From the NCBI RefSeq assembly GCF_009765355.1, contig NZ_VTHK01000002.1, forward strand, positions 248,001 to 312,000: a stretch of DNA of 64,000 nt. Reading direction: 5' to 3'. The translations under genes were made by a program, and so were the position numbers. The notes beneath the pieces are model-generated. The model did no database searches and was not told the DNA's origin. It worked only from the letters and a program-made list of their open reading frames with translations. Below are positions 35,356 through 43,849 of the stretch, piece by piece. Position 1 is the stretch's first letter, and every line of letters begins with the position of its first letter. This stretch comes from Amycolatopsis anabasis. Lineage in GTDB: Bacteria > Actinomycetota > Actinomycetes > Mycobacteriales > Pseudonocardiaceae.

Positions 35356-36666
35356 GTGCCTGACGGCGAGACAATGAGTGCGCAGGATATTTACTACAAC
35401 TTCGCCAACGCCGAAGGGCCGGGGGCGTTGTTGGAGTCGCGCGCGCAGTTGGTCGAGTTGGAGAAGCTGTATACCGAGCGCGAGGAGCAGATTACCAAGT
35501 TGGCCGCCTCCATGGAGGAAGGCTGGCAGGGGGAGGCCGGGGGTGAGGCGGCTCGTGGGGCGGGGCCGTTGGCTGTGGAGCATGCTCGGGCCGCGCAGGA
35601 GATGGCGACCGCGAAGGACCTGCTCCAGTCGCAGGCCGACGCCTTCCACGACACCAAAAGCAAGGTTCAGCAGGTGCCGCAGGTTCCGCAATCGCCCCCG
35701 ACCTTCCTGGACATCCTCGTGGACGGCAACGCGAAGGCGAACTACGAGAACCAGGTGACCGCCGCCAACAACGCGTCGCAGGTGAACGTTCAGGCGATGC
35801 AGAACTGGACGACGACCTCCGGGTACAACGGCACGATGATGCCCAGTACCTACGGCAGCATCGACCCCAACGCGCTCGGGATCGTTACCGCTGAGACGCC
35901 GCGGAAGGGGTTCAGCAGGGTCGAGGGCAAGGTGTCCGATCCGCGGGTTCCGAAGGGCACTGGGCGGCAGGGGACTCAGGGGACGCAGGGGACCGATGGG
36001 AACGTCGGCTCGTTGAAGGGTGACGGGACGAGGACGCCGCCGCCGATCAATCAGGTTCCGCCGCAGACCGACCCTGCTCGGCCGCCGCGGCAGGGGACGG
36101 ATCCGGGGGCCGCGGACGAGCGGCCCGTCAGGCCGGGACCCGGCCCGAATCCGGTGTGGCCGCAACCCGGGCCTGGGGACGGTCCGGGGCGTTCGCCAAT
36201 TGGTGGGCAGCCGCCCGGGTATCTGCCGATTGGGGGCAACCCCGGGTATGACAACTCGCGTGGTGGGCTGGGTTCGCGGTTCGGGACCGGGTCGGGGCCC
36301 GGTAGTGGGCCGGGGGCCGGTAGCGCGAGTGGCCGGATCGGCGGTAGCGGGCCCGGAAACCCGGGTGGTCTCGCTGGTGAGAAGGCTGGGCTTGGCGGCG
36401 GGCGCGCGACGGGGGCCGGGGTGCCCGGGGCGCACGGTGAACAGGTCGGGCGGGCTGGTGGGCCTGGGGCGCGTGGGGCCGGTGGTGCTGGTGGGCCGAT
36501 GGGGGCCGCGGGTGCCGGGAAGGGCAGGGGCGCCGAGGACGAGGAGCACCAGCGCAAGTACGTCGTCGAGGGCGACGAGCACTTCCAGTTGACCGATGAG
36601 GAAGGGGAGCGGGTCGTCGACCCGCGGACCGGCATGTCGCCGACCCCGCCGGTCATCGGCCAATAA
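35356..36666 (+). CDS. ESX-type secreted protein, WXG/PPE-like N-terminus with Pro/Gly-rich region
   Basis: A 436-residue protein. The first about 150 residues are helical, with EEGWQGEAGGEAARG holding a W-x-G turn, followed by a second long helix (LAVEHARAAQEMATAKDLLQSQADAFHDTKSKVQQVPQVPQSPP), as in PPE/WXG100 proteins. Residues about 200-395 are Pro/Gly/Arg low complexity, rich in GRxGGxGP repeats. The acidic C-terminus (EDEEHQRKYVVEGDEHFQLTDEEGERVVDPRTGMSPTPPVIGQ) is a conserved ending of this type in Pseudonocardiaceae. It is followed by its presumed chaperone EspG. No ESX core ATPase or EccB/D gene is in the window. Confidence 0.82.
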   Translation: MPDGETMSAQDIYYNFANAEGPGALLESRAQLVELEKLYTEREEQITKLAASMEEGWQGEAGGEAARGAGPLAVEHARAAQEMATAKDLLQSQADAFHDTKSKVQQVPQVPQSPPTFLDILVDGNAKANYENQVTAANNASQVNVQAMQNWTTTSGYNGTMMPSTYGSIDPNALGIVTAETPRKGFSRVEGKVSDPRVPKGTGRQGTQGTQGTDGNVGSLKGDGTRTPPPINQVPPQTDPARPPRQGTDPGAADERPVRPGPGPNPVWPQPGPGDGPGRSPIGGQPPGYLPIGGNPGYDNSRGGLGSRFGTGSGPGSGPGAGSASGRIGGSGPGNPGGLAGEKAGLGGGRATGAGVPGAHGEQVGRAGGPGARGAGGAGGPMGAAGAGKGRGAEDEEHQRKYVVEGDEHFQLTDEEGERVVDPRTGMSPTPPVIGQ

Positions 36667-36669
36667 CCC

Positions 36670-37431
36670 GTGGTGTGGTTCGCTGAGCCCGAAAGATTTC
36701 GGGCGGATCAGCTCGCGGCCATGGTGGCCCGGCTGACCGGAGGTGAATTGCACATCGTCCTCGCGCCGCAACCGGTATGGCGTAGTGACGAGGCGCAGGC
36801 GGCGGCCGATCGGGCGGTCGCCGAGCAGCTCGACCGATATAGGAGCGGTGGGCTCGGGGACGACGAGGACCCGGATTTCGGTGCGGTCGCCGAGTTGTTG
36901 AGCCGCCCACCGGAGGCCCGGTACGGGTGGATCAGCGACACCGCGACCGGGGTCCGGTTGGGCGTGCTGGTCGCGGGCTCCGCGCGGTTCGGGCTGGTCG
37001 GGGTCCGGGAGGGGGACGACATCTGGGTCCGGACCTTCTGGCGGGATCGGCTCAGCGCGGTTTTGGCCGAGACGTTGCCCCGGGGCGTACGGAAACCGGT
37101 CGTCCAGTCCGTCGCGGTGCTGCGCAGCGAAATGCTCGCCGCGCGGGCGGAGGTGGTCGGGTCGGTCGCGCCGAGTGCGGAGGTGCGCCGGGCCCAGCGG
37201 CTCGCCGCGTTGCCGCCGAGCGTGATCGCCGAGTTCTCCGCGGAAACCCGCAACGGCGGGCAACGCAGGCACAGTCCGCATCCGTTGCGGGTCTACGACA
37301 CCGAGGAGGGGCGCTTTGCCCTCCGGGTCCGCCCGCATTACGGTGACGAGCGGATGGAACTGCTGCCCGCGAGTCTCGACGACATCGCGGATCTGGTGGA
37401 CGGATTGCGGCGCGAATTGGAGGACGCCTGA
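36670..37431 (+). CDS. espG: ESX secretion-associated protein EspG
   Basis: A 253-residue cytoplasmic EspG-family chaperone that binds PPE-type substrates for ESX secretion. Features: WFAEPERFRADQLAAMVARLTGGELHIVLAPQPVW, then ARYGWISDTATGVRLGVLVAGSARFGLVGVREGDDIWVRTFWRDRLSAVLAETLP, with the two-fold quasi-symmetric beta/alpha pattern of the family. It starts 3 nt after the WXG/PPE-like gene, supporting a substrate-chaperone pair. The stop abuts the TTG of the following transaminase gene. Confidence 0.85.
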   Translation: MVWFAEPERFRADQLAAMVARLTGGELHIVLAPQPVWRSDEAQAAADRAVAEQLDRYRSGGLGDDEDPDFGAVAELLSRPPEARYGWISDTATGVRLGVLVAGSARFGLVGVREGDDIWVRTFWRDRLSAVLAETLPRGVRKPVVQSVAVLRSEMLAARAEVVGSVAPSAEVRRAQRLAALPPSVIAEFSAETRNGGQRRHSPHPLRVYDTEEGRFALRVRPHYGDERMELLPASLDDIADLVDGLRRELEDA

Positions 37432-38331
37432 TTGACCTCGGGTTTCGAGCGTGGTGCGGCTTTCGTCGAAGGTGAGTACGTGCCGATCGCCGAGGCGCGA
37501 ATACCCCTGGTCGATGTCGGGTTCACCCGGTCCGACGTGACCTATGACGTCGTCGCGGTCTGGGACGGCGCGTTCTTCCGGCTCGAGGATCACCTGGAGC
37601 GGTTCGAACGCGGCTGCGCGCGGCTCCGGCTCAGGTCGCCGCACGACCGCGCCGCGACCACCAAGATTCTGCTGGACCTCGTGCGCATGTCCGGTCTCCG
37701 GGAAGCGTATGTCGAGGTGATCTGCACGCGCGGAATGTCCCGGGGAGGCTCTCGCGATCCGCGCGACTTCGACAACCGCTTCTACGCCTACGCGATTCCG
37801 TACGTCTGGATCCTGCGCCCCGAGGATCCGGCGACCGGGATGGACGCGGTCATCGCGCGGACGGTCCGCCGGATTCCCGGCGACTCCGTCGATCCGACGG
37901 TGAAGAACTACCAGTGGGGCGACTTCACCCGGGGGCTCTACGAGGCATACGAACGCGGTGGCCGGTATCCGATCCTGCTCGACCAGGCGGGCAACATCAC
38001 CGAGGGCGCGGGGTACAACCTGTTCGCCGTCGTCGGGGAACGCCTGCTGACCCCGGCCTCCGGAACCCTCGAGGGCATCACCCGCCGCACCGTCCTCGAA
38101 CTCGCCGCCGAGGCGGGGATCCGGGCCGAGGCCGTCGATCTGGACGAGGACCTGTTCCGCACCGCGCGGGAGATCTTCGCGACCTCCACGGCCGGTGGGG
38201 TCATGCCGGTCACCTCGCTCGACGGTGAGCCGATCGGTGACGGGCGCGCCGGCCCGATGACCACCCTGCTCCGGGAACGCTACTGGCGGGCGCACCGGGA
38301 ACCGCGCTACCGCACGCCAGTCGACTACTGA
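37432..38331 (+). CDS. PLP fold-type IV aminotransferase, (R)-selective amine transaminase-like
   Basis: A 299-residue class IV transaminase. The start is TTG directly after the EspG stop (0 nt gap), consistent with translational coupling. The catalytic Lys is in VDPTVKNYQWGD. The sequence resembles (R)-amine transaminases rather than branched-chain or D-amino acid enzymes: ARIPLVDVGFTRSDVTYDVVAVWDGAFFRLEDHLERF, YAYAIPYVWI, AGNITEGAGYNLF, LEGITRRTVLELA, and ATSTAGGVMPVTSLDGEPIGDGRAGPMT. It would transfer amino groups between an amine or amino acid and a ketone. The native substrate and the reason for its place in an ESX operon are unknown. Confidence 0.85.
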   Translation: MTSGFERGAAFVEGEYVPIAEARIPLVDVGFTRSDVTYDVVAVWDGAFFRLEDHLERFERGCARLRLRSPHDRAATTKILLDLVRMSGLREAYVEVICTRGMSRGGSRDPRDFDNRFYAYAIPYVWILRPEDPATGMDAVIARTVRRIPGDSVDPTVKNYQWGDFTRGLYEAYERGGRYPILLDQAGNITEGAGYNLFAVVGERLLTPASGTLEGITRRTVLELAAEAGIRAEAVDLDEDLFRTAREIFATSTAGGVMPVTSLDGEPIGDGRAGPMTTLLRERYWRAHREPRYRTPVDY

Positions 38332-38338
38332 GCCGGTA

Positions 38339-39715
38339 TCACCCGTTTGTCCGGCGGTACTGGGCACCCGGGTGGTCGTCGCGCAGGCGGACCTGTCCCG
38401 GCTCGTAGATGCTCTCCCGCAGGGTTTCACCCGCGTAGTCGTCCCACACCAGGCCGCGGCGCTGGAGTTCGGGCACCACGAGATCCACGAAGTCCGCGAA
38501 GGTGCCCGGGGTGATCGCGTAGGCGAGGTTGAAGCCGTCGACGTCCGCTTCGGCGACCCAGCGTTCCAGCTCGTCGGCGACCGTGGCGGGGGAGCCGACG
38601 GCGACCGGGCCGAGCCCGCCGATGCCGAGGTACTTCCCGATCTCCTCCGGGGTCCAGGTCCGGGACGGATCGGCCTTGGAGAAGTTCTCCACGACCGACT
38701 GGATCGCCTCGCTGTGCACGTGCTCGAGCACCTCGGTCGGCGAGTAGCCGGACAGATCGATCCCGGCCCAGCCGCCGAACAGGGTCAGGGCGCCGTCGAA
38801 GCTGGCCCGGGAGAGGTATTCCTGGTACTTCGCCTGCGCCTGTTCGTCGGTCTCCGCGACGATCGGCGTGATCAGCGCGAAGAACTTGACGCTCGCCGGA
38901 TCGCGGCCGAATTCCGCGGCCTGGCGCCGGATGTCGGCCACGTTCCGGCCGACCAACTCGGTCGAGTGGCCCATGATGAACACCGCCTCGGCGTGCTTCG
39001 CCGCGAACGCCCGGCCCTTGGTGGAGGTGCCCGCCTGGTACAGCACCGGGGTCCGCTGCGGCGACGGTTCGGCCAGGAACACACCCGGCACCGAGTAGTA
39101 CTTTCCCTTGTGCTCGATGGGATGCACCTTCGCCGGATCCGCGTACTGCCCGGTGTCTTTGTCCGCGGTTACCGCGTCGTCCTCCCAGGAGGACTCCCAC
39201 AGCTTGTAGGTGACCTCGAGGAACTCCTCACCGATGTCGTACCGGTTGTCGTGCGTGATCTGCTGGTCGAGGCCGAGGTTCACCGCCGCGCTGTCCAAAT
39301 AGGACGTGACAATGTTCCACGCCACGCGGCCTTTCGTCAGATGGTCCAAAGTGGTGAACTTCCGCGCCAACGCGTAGGGCTGCTCGTAGGTGAGCGAAAC
39401 GGTGACGCCGAAACCGAGGTGTTCGGTCACCGCGGCCATCGCGGAAATGGACAGCAACGGATCGTTCACCGGAACCTGGGTACCGGTGCGCACCGCCGGT
39501 TCCCGCGATTCCTGATAAACGTCATAGACGCCGAGGACGTCTGCCAGGAAAAGGCCGTCGAACTTACCGCGTTCCAGCAGTTTCGCCAGCTCGATCCAGT
39601 ATTCGAGATCCTTGTACCGGTGGGCCTGATCGTCCGGATGAGTCCATACTCCCGGCGCCAGATGACCGGTGACGGCCATATCGAAAGCGTTGAGCCGAAT
39701 TCGTTTCGCGGGCAT
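38339..39715 (-). CDS. Flavin-dependent monooxygenase, NtaA/SnaA/DszA type (LLM class)
   Basis: A 458-residue TIM-barrel monooxygenase using reduced flavin from a partner. Motifs: RLNAFDMAVTGHLAPGVWTHPDD, YWIELAKLLERGKFDGLFLADVLGVYD, HLGFGVTVSLTYEQPYALARKFTTLDHLTKGRVAWNIVTSYLDSAAVN and TPVLYQAGTSTKGRAFAAKHAEAVF, all typical of the nitrilotriacetate/dibenzothiophene monooxygenase group. The substrate is likely a xenobiotic or sulfur compound. No flavin reductase is adjacent. It is convergent with the transaminase (7 nt between stops). Confidence 0.9.
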   Translation of the reverse strand: MPAKRIRLNAFDMAVTGHLAPGVWTHPDDQAHRYKDLEYWIELAKLLERGKFDGLFLADVLGVYDVYQESREPAVRTGTQVPVNDPLLSISAMAAVTEHLGFGVTVSLTYEQPYALARKFTTLDHLTKGRVAWNIVTSYLDSAAVNLGLDQQITHDNRYDIGEEFLEVTYKLWESSWEDDAVTADKDTGQYADPAKVHPIEHKGKYYSVPGVFLAEPSPQRTPVLYQAGTSTKGRAFAAKHAEAVFIMGHSTELVGRNVADIRRQAAEFGRDPASVKFFALITPIVAETDEQAQAKYQEYLSRASFDGALTLFGGWAGIDLSGYSPTEVLEHVHSEAIQSVVENFSKADPSRTWTPEEIGKYLGIGGLGPVAVGSPATVADELERWVAEADVDGFNLAYAITPGTFADFVDLVVPELQRRGLVWDDYAGETLRESIYEPGQVRLRDDHPGAQYRRTNG

Positions 39716-39783
39716 GGCGGTGAGTGAAGCCGGTGCGCGCGGAAAGGGTCAAGAAAGCGTGTTTTCGTCTCACCAGCCGGGAG

Positions 39784-40512
39784 TCAGGCGGCAGTCGGTG
39801 CGGTGAACGTCTCGGTGGTCGCGTCGCGCGGAGCGGGCATCGGTTCGATCACCATCGCGGTGGCGTTGTCCTGGCCGCCGAGGGCGATCGCGGTCTCCAC
39901 GAGCGCGGACGCGGCCCGCGCCGGATCGGCCAGGATGTCGCGCATGGTGGCCGCGGTGAGGGTTTTGTGCACGCCGTCGCTGGTGAGCACCAGGCCGCCG
40001 CCGCGCACCTCGGTGATCCCGAATTCCCGTTCGGCGGCGGTGCGGACGCTCGTGGTGACCATGTGTTCCATCCGCGGCGTGACCGGCTGGTGCCGCACCC
40101 GGAAGTACTGCGCCAGCGTGTGATCGGTGGTCAGCTGCCGCAGCGCCGCGCCGTCCCAGGCGTAGGCCCGCGCATCGCCGACCCAGCCGATGCGGTAGCC
40201 GGTGCGATCGGCGAACGGCACGGCCACCACGAGCACGCAGTCCCCGGACTCGCCGAGTTCGCGCACCGCGCGCTGGGCGGCGAGCAAGGCGGCCGCGGGA
40301 CCTTCGGCCGCCGCGGACCGGGCCGCCGCCGCGGCGGCCACGCGGGCGGCCCGGGCGGCGGCCGGTTCGTCACCGACCCCGTCGGCCAGCGCGAACACCG
40401 TCCGCCGGGTGGCCGGATCGGTGAACGCGCCGACGGCGTCCGCGTTGAGCGCACGGGGCCCCTGGGCGCTGGCGGTGTGCCAGCGCGGGGTCTGGAGATC
40501 CGGACCGAACAT
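39784..40512 (-). CDS. PP2C-family Ser/Thr protein phosphatase
   Basis: A 242-residue soluble phosphatase. ATG at 40512 is chosen because AGGAGG lies 5 nt upstream; the open frame extends further without coding character. Metal-binding motifs are FALADGVGDEP, GWVGDARAYAWD, VLTSDGVHKTL and GGQDNATAMVIE. There is no membrane anchor. It could dephosphorylate targets of Ser/Thr kinases such as the one at 24385, but no direct link is visible. Divergent from the arabinosyltransferase gene. Confidence 0.88.
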   Translation of the reverse strand: MFGPDLQTPRWHTASAQGPRALNADAVGAFTDPATRRTVFALADGVGDEPAAARAARVAAAAAARSAAAEGPAAALLAAQRAVRELGESGDCVLVVAVPFADRTGYRIGWVGDARAYAWDGAALRQLTTDHTLAQYFRVRHQPVTPRMEHMVTTSVRTAAEREFGITEVRGGGLVLTSDGVHKTLTAATMRDILADPARAASALVETAIALGGQDNATAMVIEPMPAPRDATTETFTAPTAA

Positions 40513-40647
40513 CGCGTCCTCCTTCGGTCGTTGTCCTCCACTGTGCGTCCGGTTTCTGTGGTGAACCTGTGCGACAGGTGAAGTTGATCTGTGATTCACC
40601 CGTCGTTCCTGGTCGGAGGTGGTGGCAGAGCGCGCAAACGCGGGCGA

Positions 40648-40653
40648 TAGCGT
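40648..40653 (+). promoter_or_regulatory. Candidate -10 box for a leaderless arabinosyltransferase mRNA
   Basis: TAGCGT (TANNNT type) ends 7 nt before the ATG at 40661. This spacing would place the transcription start on the A of the ATG. No ribosome binding site precedes that ATG, which fits a leaderless transcript. Confidence 0.45.
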
Positions 40654-40660
40654 TGGTTCA

Positions 40661-43600
40661 ATGTGGACGCCCACCCAGCAGCGCTCGGCTACCCGTGAAG
40701 AGGTCACGGAACCGGAGCACCCCGCGCCCGGCACGCGGAAGGGTCTGTGGAAGCTGCTCGCCGTCGTTCTCGGCCTGGCCGCGACCGCGTGTGCGCTGGC
40801 CTTTCCGTTCCTGCCCGTGGTGCAGGACACCGCCAAGATCGTGTGGCCGGCGGGCAGCGACACCCGGCCGGTGAACGCGCCGCTGACCGGCTACTGGGCG
40901 CAGGACATGCGGGTCGACCTGCCGTGCGCGACCGTCCAGTCGCTCGACGCGCGTTCGTCCGGCCCCGGGCTGCTGTTCTCCACGATTCCGCCCCAGCGTT
41001 CGGAGAACGGCGCGGGTATCCAGGTGCGGGTCGACAACGGCCTGCTCACCGTGTTCAGCCGCGGTCAGCAGGTGGTCCGGCAGCCGCTGCCGCCGACCGG
41101 GTGCGACGTCCAGCTGACCTCGGACGCGAAGCGGACCGCGGTGACCGTCGGTGGCACCGTGCTGTACGACGCGGGCGGGGACGTGCGGCCCCGGGTGGTC
41201 GGGATCTACACCGACATCACGGGCGCCAAGGATCCGATCGACGGCCTCGGGGTGACGATCACCCCGGACACCCGTTACCAGTCTTCCCCGACCGGGCTGA
41301 AGGTCGGCATCGGCATTTTCGCCGTGCTGGCGGCGATCGGCTGCCTGATCGCGGTGAACCGGCTGGACCGCGGGGTGGCGCGGCGGGCGCCGCGGTGGGC
41401 GCCGGTGGGCTGGTGGCGGCTGAGCCTGCGCGATCTCACCGTGTTCGGCGCGCTCGGCGCGTGGGTCTTCATCGGGCCGCTCACCTCGGACGACGGGTAC
41501 GTGCTGTCCATGGCCCGCGTCACCGAACAGGTGGGTTATCTCACCAACTACCACCGGTGGTTCGGCGCCGCCGAGGCGCCGATCGGCTGGTTCTACCACG
41601 TGTACGAGCTGATGACGCACGTCAGCACGGTGCCGCCGTGGATCCGGCCGCCGTCGTTCCTGCCCGGGGTGATCAGCTGGCTGCGGATCAGCCGCGAAGT
41701 GATGCCCCGGCTGGGCAGCCAGGTCCGCGCGAGCAAGCCCGCGGGCTGGGCCGCCGCGGCGGTGTTCCTGGTGTGGTGGATGCCCTTCAACAACGGGGTC
41801 CGGCCGGAGCCGGTGGGCGCGGTCGGCTCGCTGCTGGCGCTGTGCGCGGTGGAGCGGGCGCTGGTCACCCGGCGATTGCTGCCGGTGTGCCTGGGTCTGC
41901 TGGCCGCCGCGTTCACGGTGGCCGCGACCCCGACCGGGCTGATCGCGGTGGCCCCGTTCCTGGTCGCCGCGCGACCGCTGTTCCACCTGCTGCGCGCCCG
42001 CGCCCGCGAAGGCTGGCTGCCGGTGCTCGCACCGATCGCGGGGGCCGGTTTCCTGGTCCTGGTGGTGATCTTCGCGGACCAGACCTTCGCGACGGTGGTC
42101 GAATCGAGCCGGTTGCGCGGTCAGGTCGGCCCGAACCTGCCGTGGTTCCAGGAACCTTCCCGCTACCAGTTGCTGTTCGCCAACTCCGCGGACGGTTCGA
42201 TCGCGCGCCGGTTCCCGGTGCTGCTGCTGATCCTCTGCACGGTGACCTGCCTGGTGGTGCTGCTGCGGCGGGGCCGGATTCCCGGTGCGGCGCTGGGCCC
42301 GAGCCGCCGGTTGATCGGCACGGTCGCGTTGTTCTTCCTGCTGATGGTGCTCACGCCGACCAAGTGGACGCACCACTTCGGCGCGTTCGCGGCGGTCGGC
42401 GCCGCGATGGCCGCGCTCGCCGCGCTGGCGACGAGTTCGACGGTGCTGCGGTCGAAACGCAACCGAGCCGCGTTCGTCGCCGGGCTGCTCGTGGTCGCCG
42501 CCCTGGCGGCGACCGGCCCGAACACCTATTCGTTCGTGTCGAACCTCGGCGTGCCCTGGTTCGACAAGGCGCCTTCCATCAAGGGAATCTCGCTGGCCAG
42601 CGTGTTCCTGGTGGCGGCGGCGGTCGCCGGTATCTACGCGTTCATCGGGAACGTGCGGGCGAAGCGGCCCGGGCCGCCGGGGCCGGAAGAGGGGCGGGCG
42701 CTGAAGTTCGGTGCCCTGTCCCTGGTCGTGGTGTGCGGCCTGTTCGCGGTGTTCGAGTTCGGCACCGTGGCGAAGGCGATCCAGAAGCAGCGCACCAGTT
42801 ACAGCCTGGGCGCGGCGAACATCGAGCACCTGTTCGGCAAGAACTGCAACCTGTCCGACCACGTGATGGTGGAGACCGATCCGGTGGACAGCGTGCTGCA
42901 GCCCGCCCCGGGCACCGCGGGCGCCACCGTGCTGCGGGAACCGAAGCCGGTGAACTCGCCGCTGCCGGATCCGGAGGAAGGCACCGGGAAGACCGAGACC
43001 GGCTTCCATTCGAGGTCCACAAAGGACAACGATCCGCTGGAGAAGCCGCCGCACGGGTTCACGCCGGACACGGTGCCGATGTGGAGCAGCTACCAGCACG
43101 ATCCCAGCGCGCCCACCGGGCGGCTGCGCACCGACTGGTACGGCCTGCCCGATGAGCGCGCGGGCAAGCAGCTCGTGCTCGCGATGGATTCCCCGCACGG
43201 CAAGGCCACCAGCGTGGAGGTCGAATTCGGCGCGAAGACCGCCGAGGGGATCAAAATCGCCCGCAAGTACACCGTGCTCGGGAACGGCGCGGGCAGCGGC
43301 AGCTGGGGCGACGTCCGCCTGGAACTGGGCGACCTGCCGCCCGGCGTGACGCTGGCCCGGGTGGTGGCCAAGGACGACGACCTCACCGAGGACGGCTGGG
43401 TCGCGGTCACCGCGCCCCGCGTGCCCTCGTTCACCACGCTCACCGAACGCGTCGGCAACGCTCCCGTCTACATCGACTGGCCCGCCTCGTTCGTCTACCC
43501 GTGCATGAACCCGGTGACCTCGCACGACGGCATCTCCGCGCTGCCCGCCTACCGCATCACCTCCGGTTCGCTGGCGAAGGAGAGCGACTGGGCGAGCAGC

Positions 43601-43828
43601 GCCGGCGGCGGGCCGAACGGGTGGCTGGAAGAGATCGCCGACGAACCCGAGGTGCCGAGCTTCCTCAAGAACAACCCCGCCCAGCCGTGGGGCCAGTTGA
43701 AGAAGATCGAGCCCTACGCCGAGGAAACCGCGCCACCCCAGGTGGTCCGCGGTCAGGAGGTCCGCCCGGGGTGGTGGTCGCCGGGGCCGGGGCCGCAGCA
43801 ACCGAACGGCACCACCGCCACCCGCTGA
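40661..43828 (+). CDS. Arabinosyltransferase, EmbA/B/C family (GT53)
   Basis: A 1,055-residue integral membrane glycosyltransferase building arabinan of arabinogalactan/lipoarabinomannan from decaprenyl-phospho-arabinose. An N-terminal helix (LWKLLAVVLGLAATACALAFPF) precedes a periplasmic carbohydrate-binding-like domain; then come multiple membrane segments with the GT-C motif in TSDDGYVLSMARVTEQVGYLTNYHRWFG. The C-terminal soluble domain (from about residue 690) has AANIEHLFGKNCNLSDHVMVETD and YIDWPASFVYPCMNPV, typical of Emb C-terminal modules. ATG at 40661 was chosen over GTGs at 40619/40622, which overlap the only GGAGG. A single emb gene is present here; mycobacteria have three in tandem. 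Confidence 0.94.
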   Translation: MWTPTQQRSATREEVTEPEHPAPGTRKGLWKLLAVVLGLAATACALAFPFLPVVQDTAKIVWPAGSDTRPVNAPLTGYWAQDMRVDLPCATVQSLDARSSGPGLLFSTIPPQRSENGAGIQVRVDNGLLTVFSRGQQVVRQPLPPTGCDVQLTSDAKRTAVTVGGTVLYDAGGDVRPRVVGIYTDITGAKDPIDGLGVTITPDTRYQSSPTGLKVGIGIFAVLAAIGCLIAVNRLDRGVARRAPRWAPVGWWRLSLRDLTVFGALGAWVFIGPLTSDDGYVLSMARVTEQVGYLTNYHRWFGAAEAPIGWFYHVYELMTHVSTVPPWIRPPSFLPGVISWLRISREVMPRLGSQVRASKPAGWAAAAVFLVWWMPFNNGVRPEPVGAVGSLLALCAVERALVTRRLLPVCLGLLAAAFTVAATPTGLIAVAPFLVAARPLFHLLRARAREGWLPVLAPIAGAGFLVLVVIFADQTFATVVESSRLRGQVGPNLPWFQEPSRYQLLFANSADGSIARRFPVLLLILCTVTCLVVLLRRGRIPGAALGPSRRLIGTVALFFLLMVLTPTKWTHHFGAFAAVGAAMAALAALATSSTVLRSKRNRAAFVAGLLVVAALAATGPNTYSFVSNLGVPWFDKAPSIKGISLASVFLVAAAVAGIYAFIGNVRAKRPGPPGPEEGRALKFGALSLVVVCGLFAVFEFGTVAKAIQKQRTSYSLGAANIEHLFGKNCNLSDHVMVETDPVDSVLQPAPGTAGATVLREPKPVNSPLPDPEEGTGKTETGFHSRSTKDNDPLEKPPHGFTPDTVPMWSSYQHDPSAPTGRLRTDWYGLPDERAGKQLVLAMDSPHGKATSVEVEFGAKTAEGIKIARKYTVLGNGAGSGSWGDVRLELGDLPPGVTLARVVAKDDDLTEDGWVAVTAPRVPSFTTLTERVGNAPVYIDWPASFVYPCMNPVTSHDGISALPAYRITSGSLAKESDWASSAGGGPNGWLEEIADEPEVPSFLKNNPAQPWGQLKKIEPYAEETAPPQVVRGQEVRPGWWSPGPGPQQPNGTTATR

Positions 43829-43849
43829 CCCGGGAGTGCCTGCGCCGGT

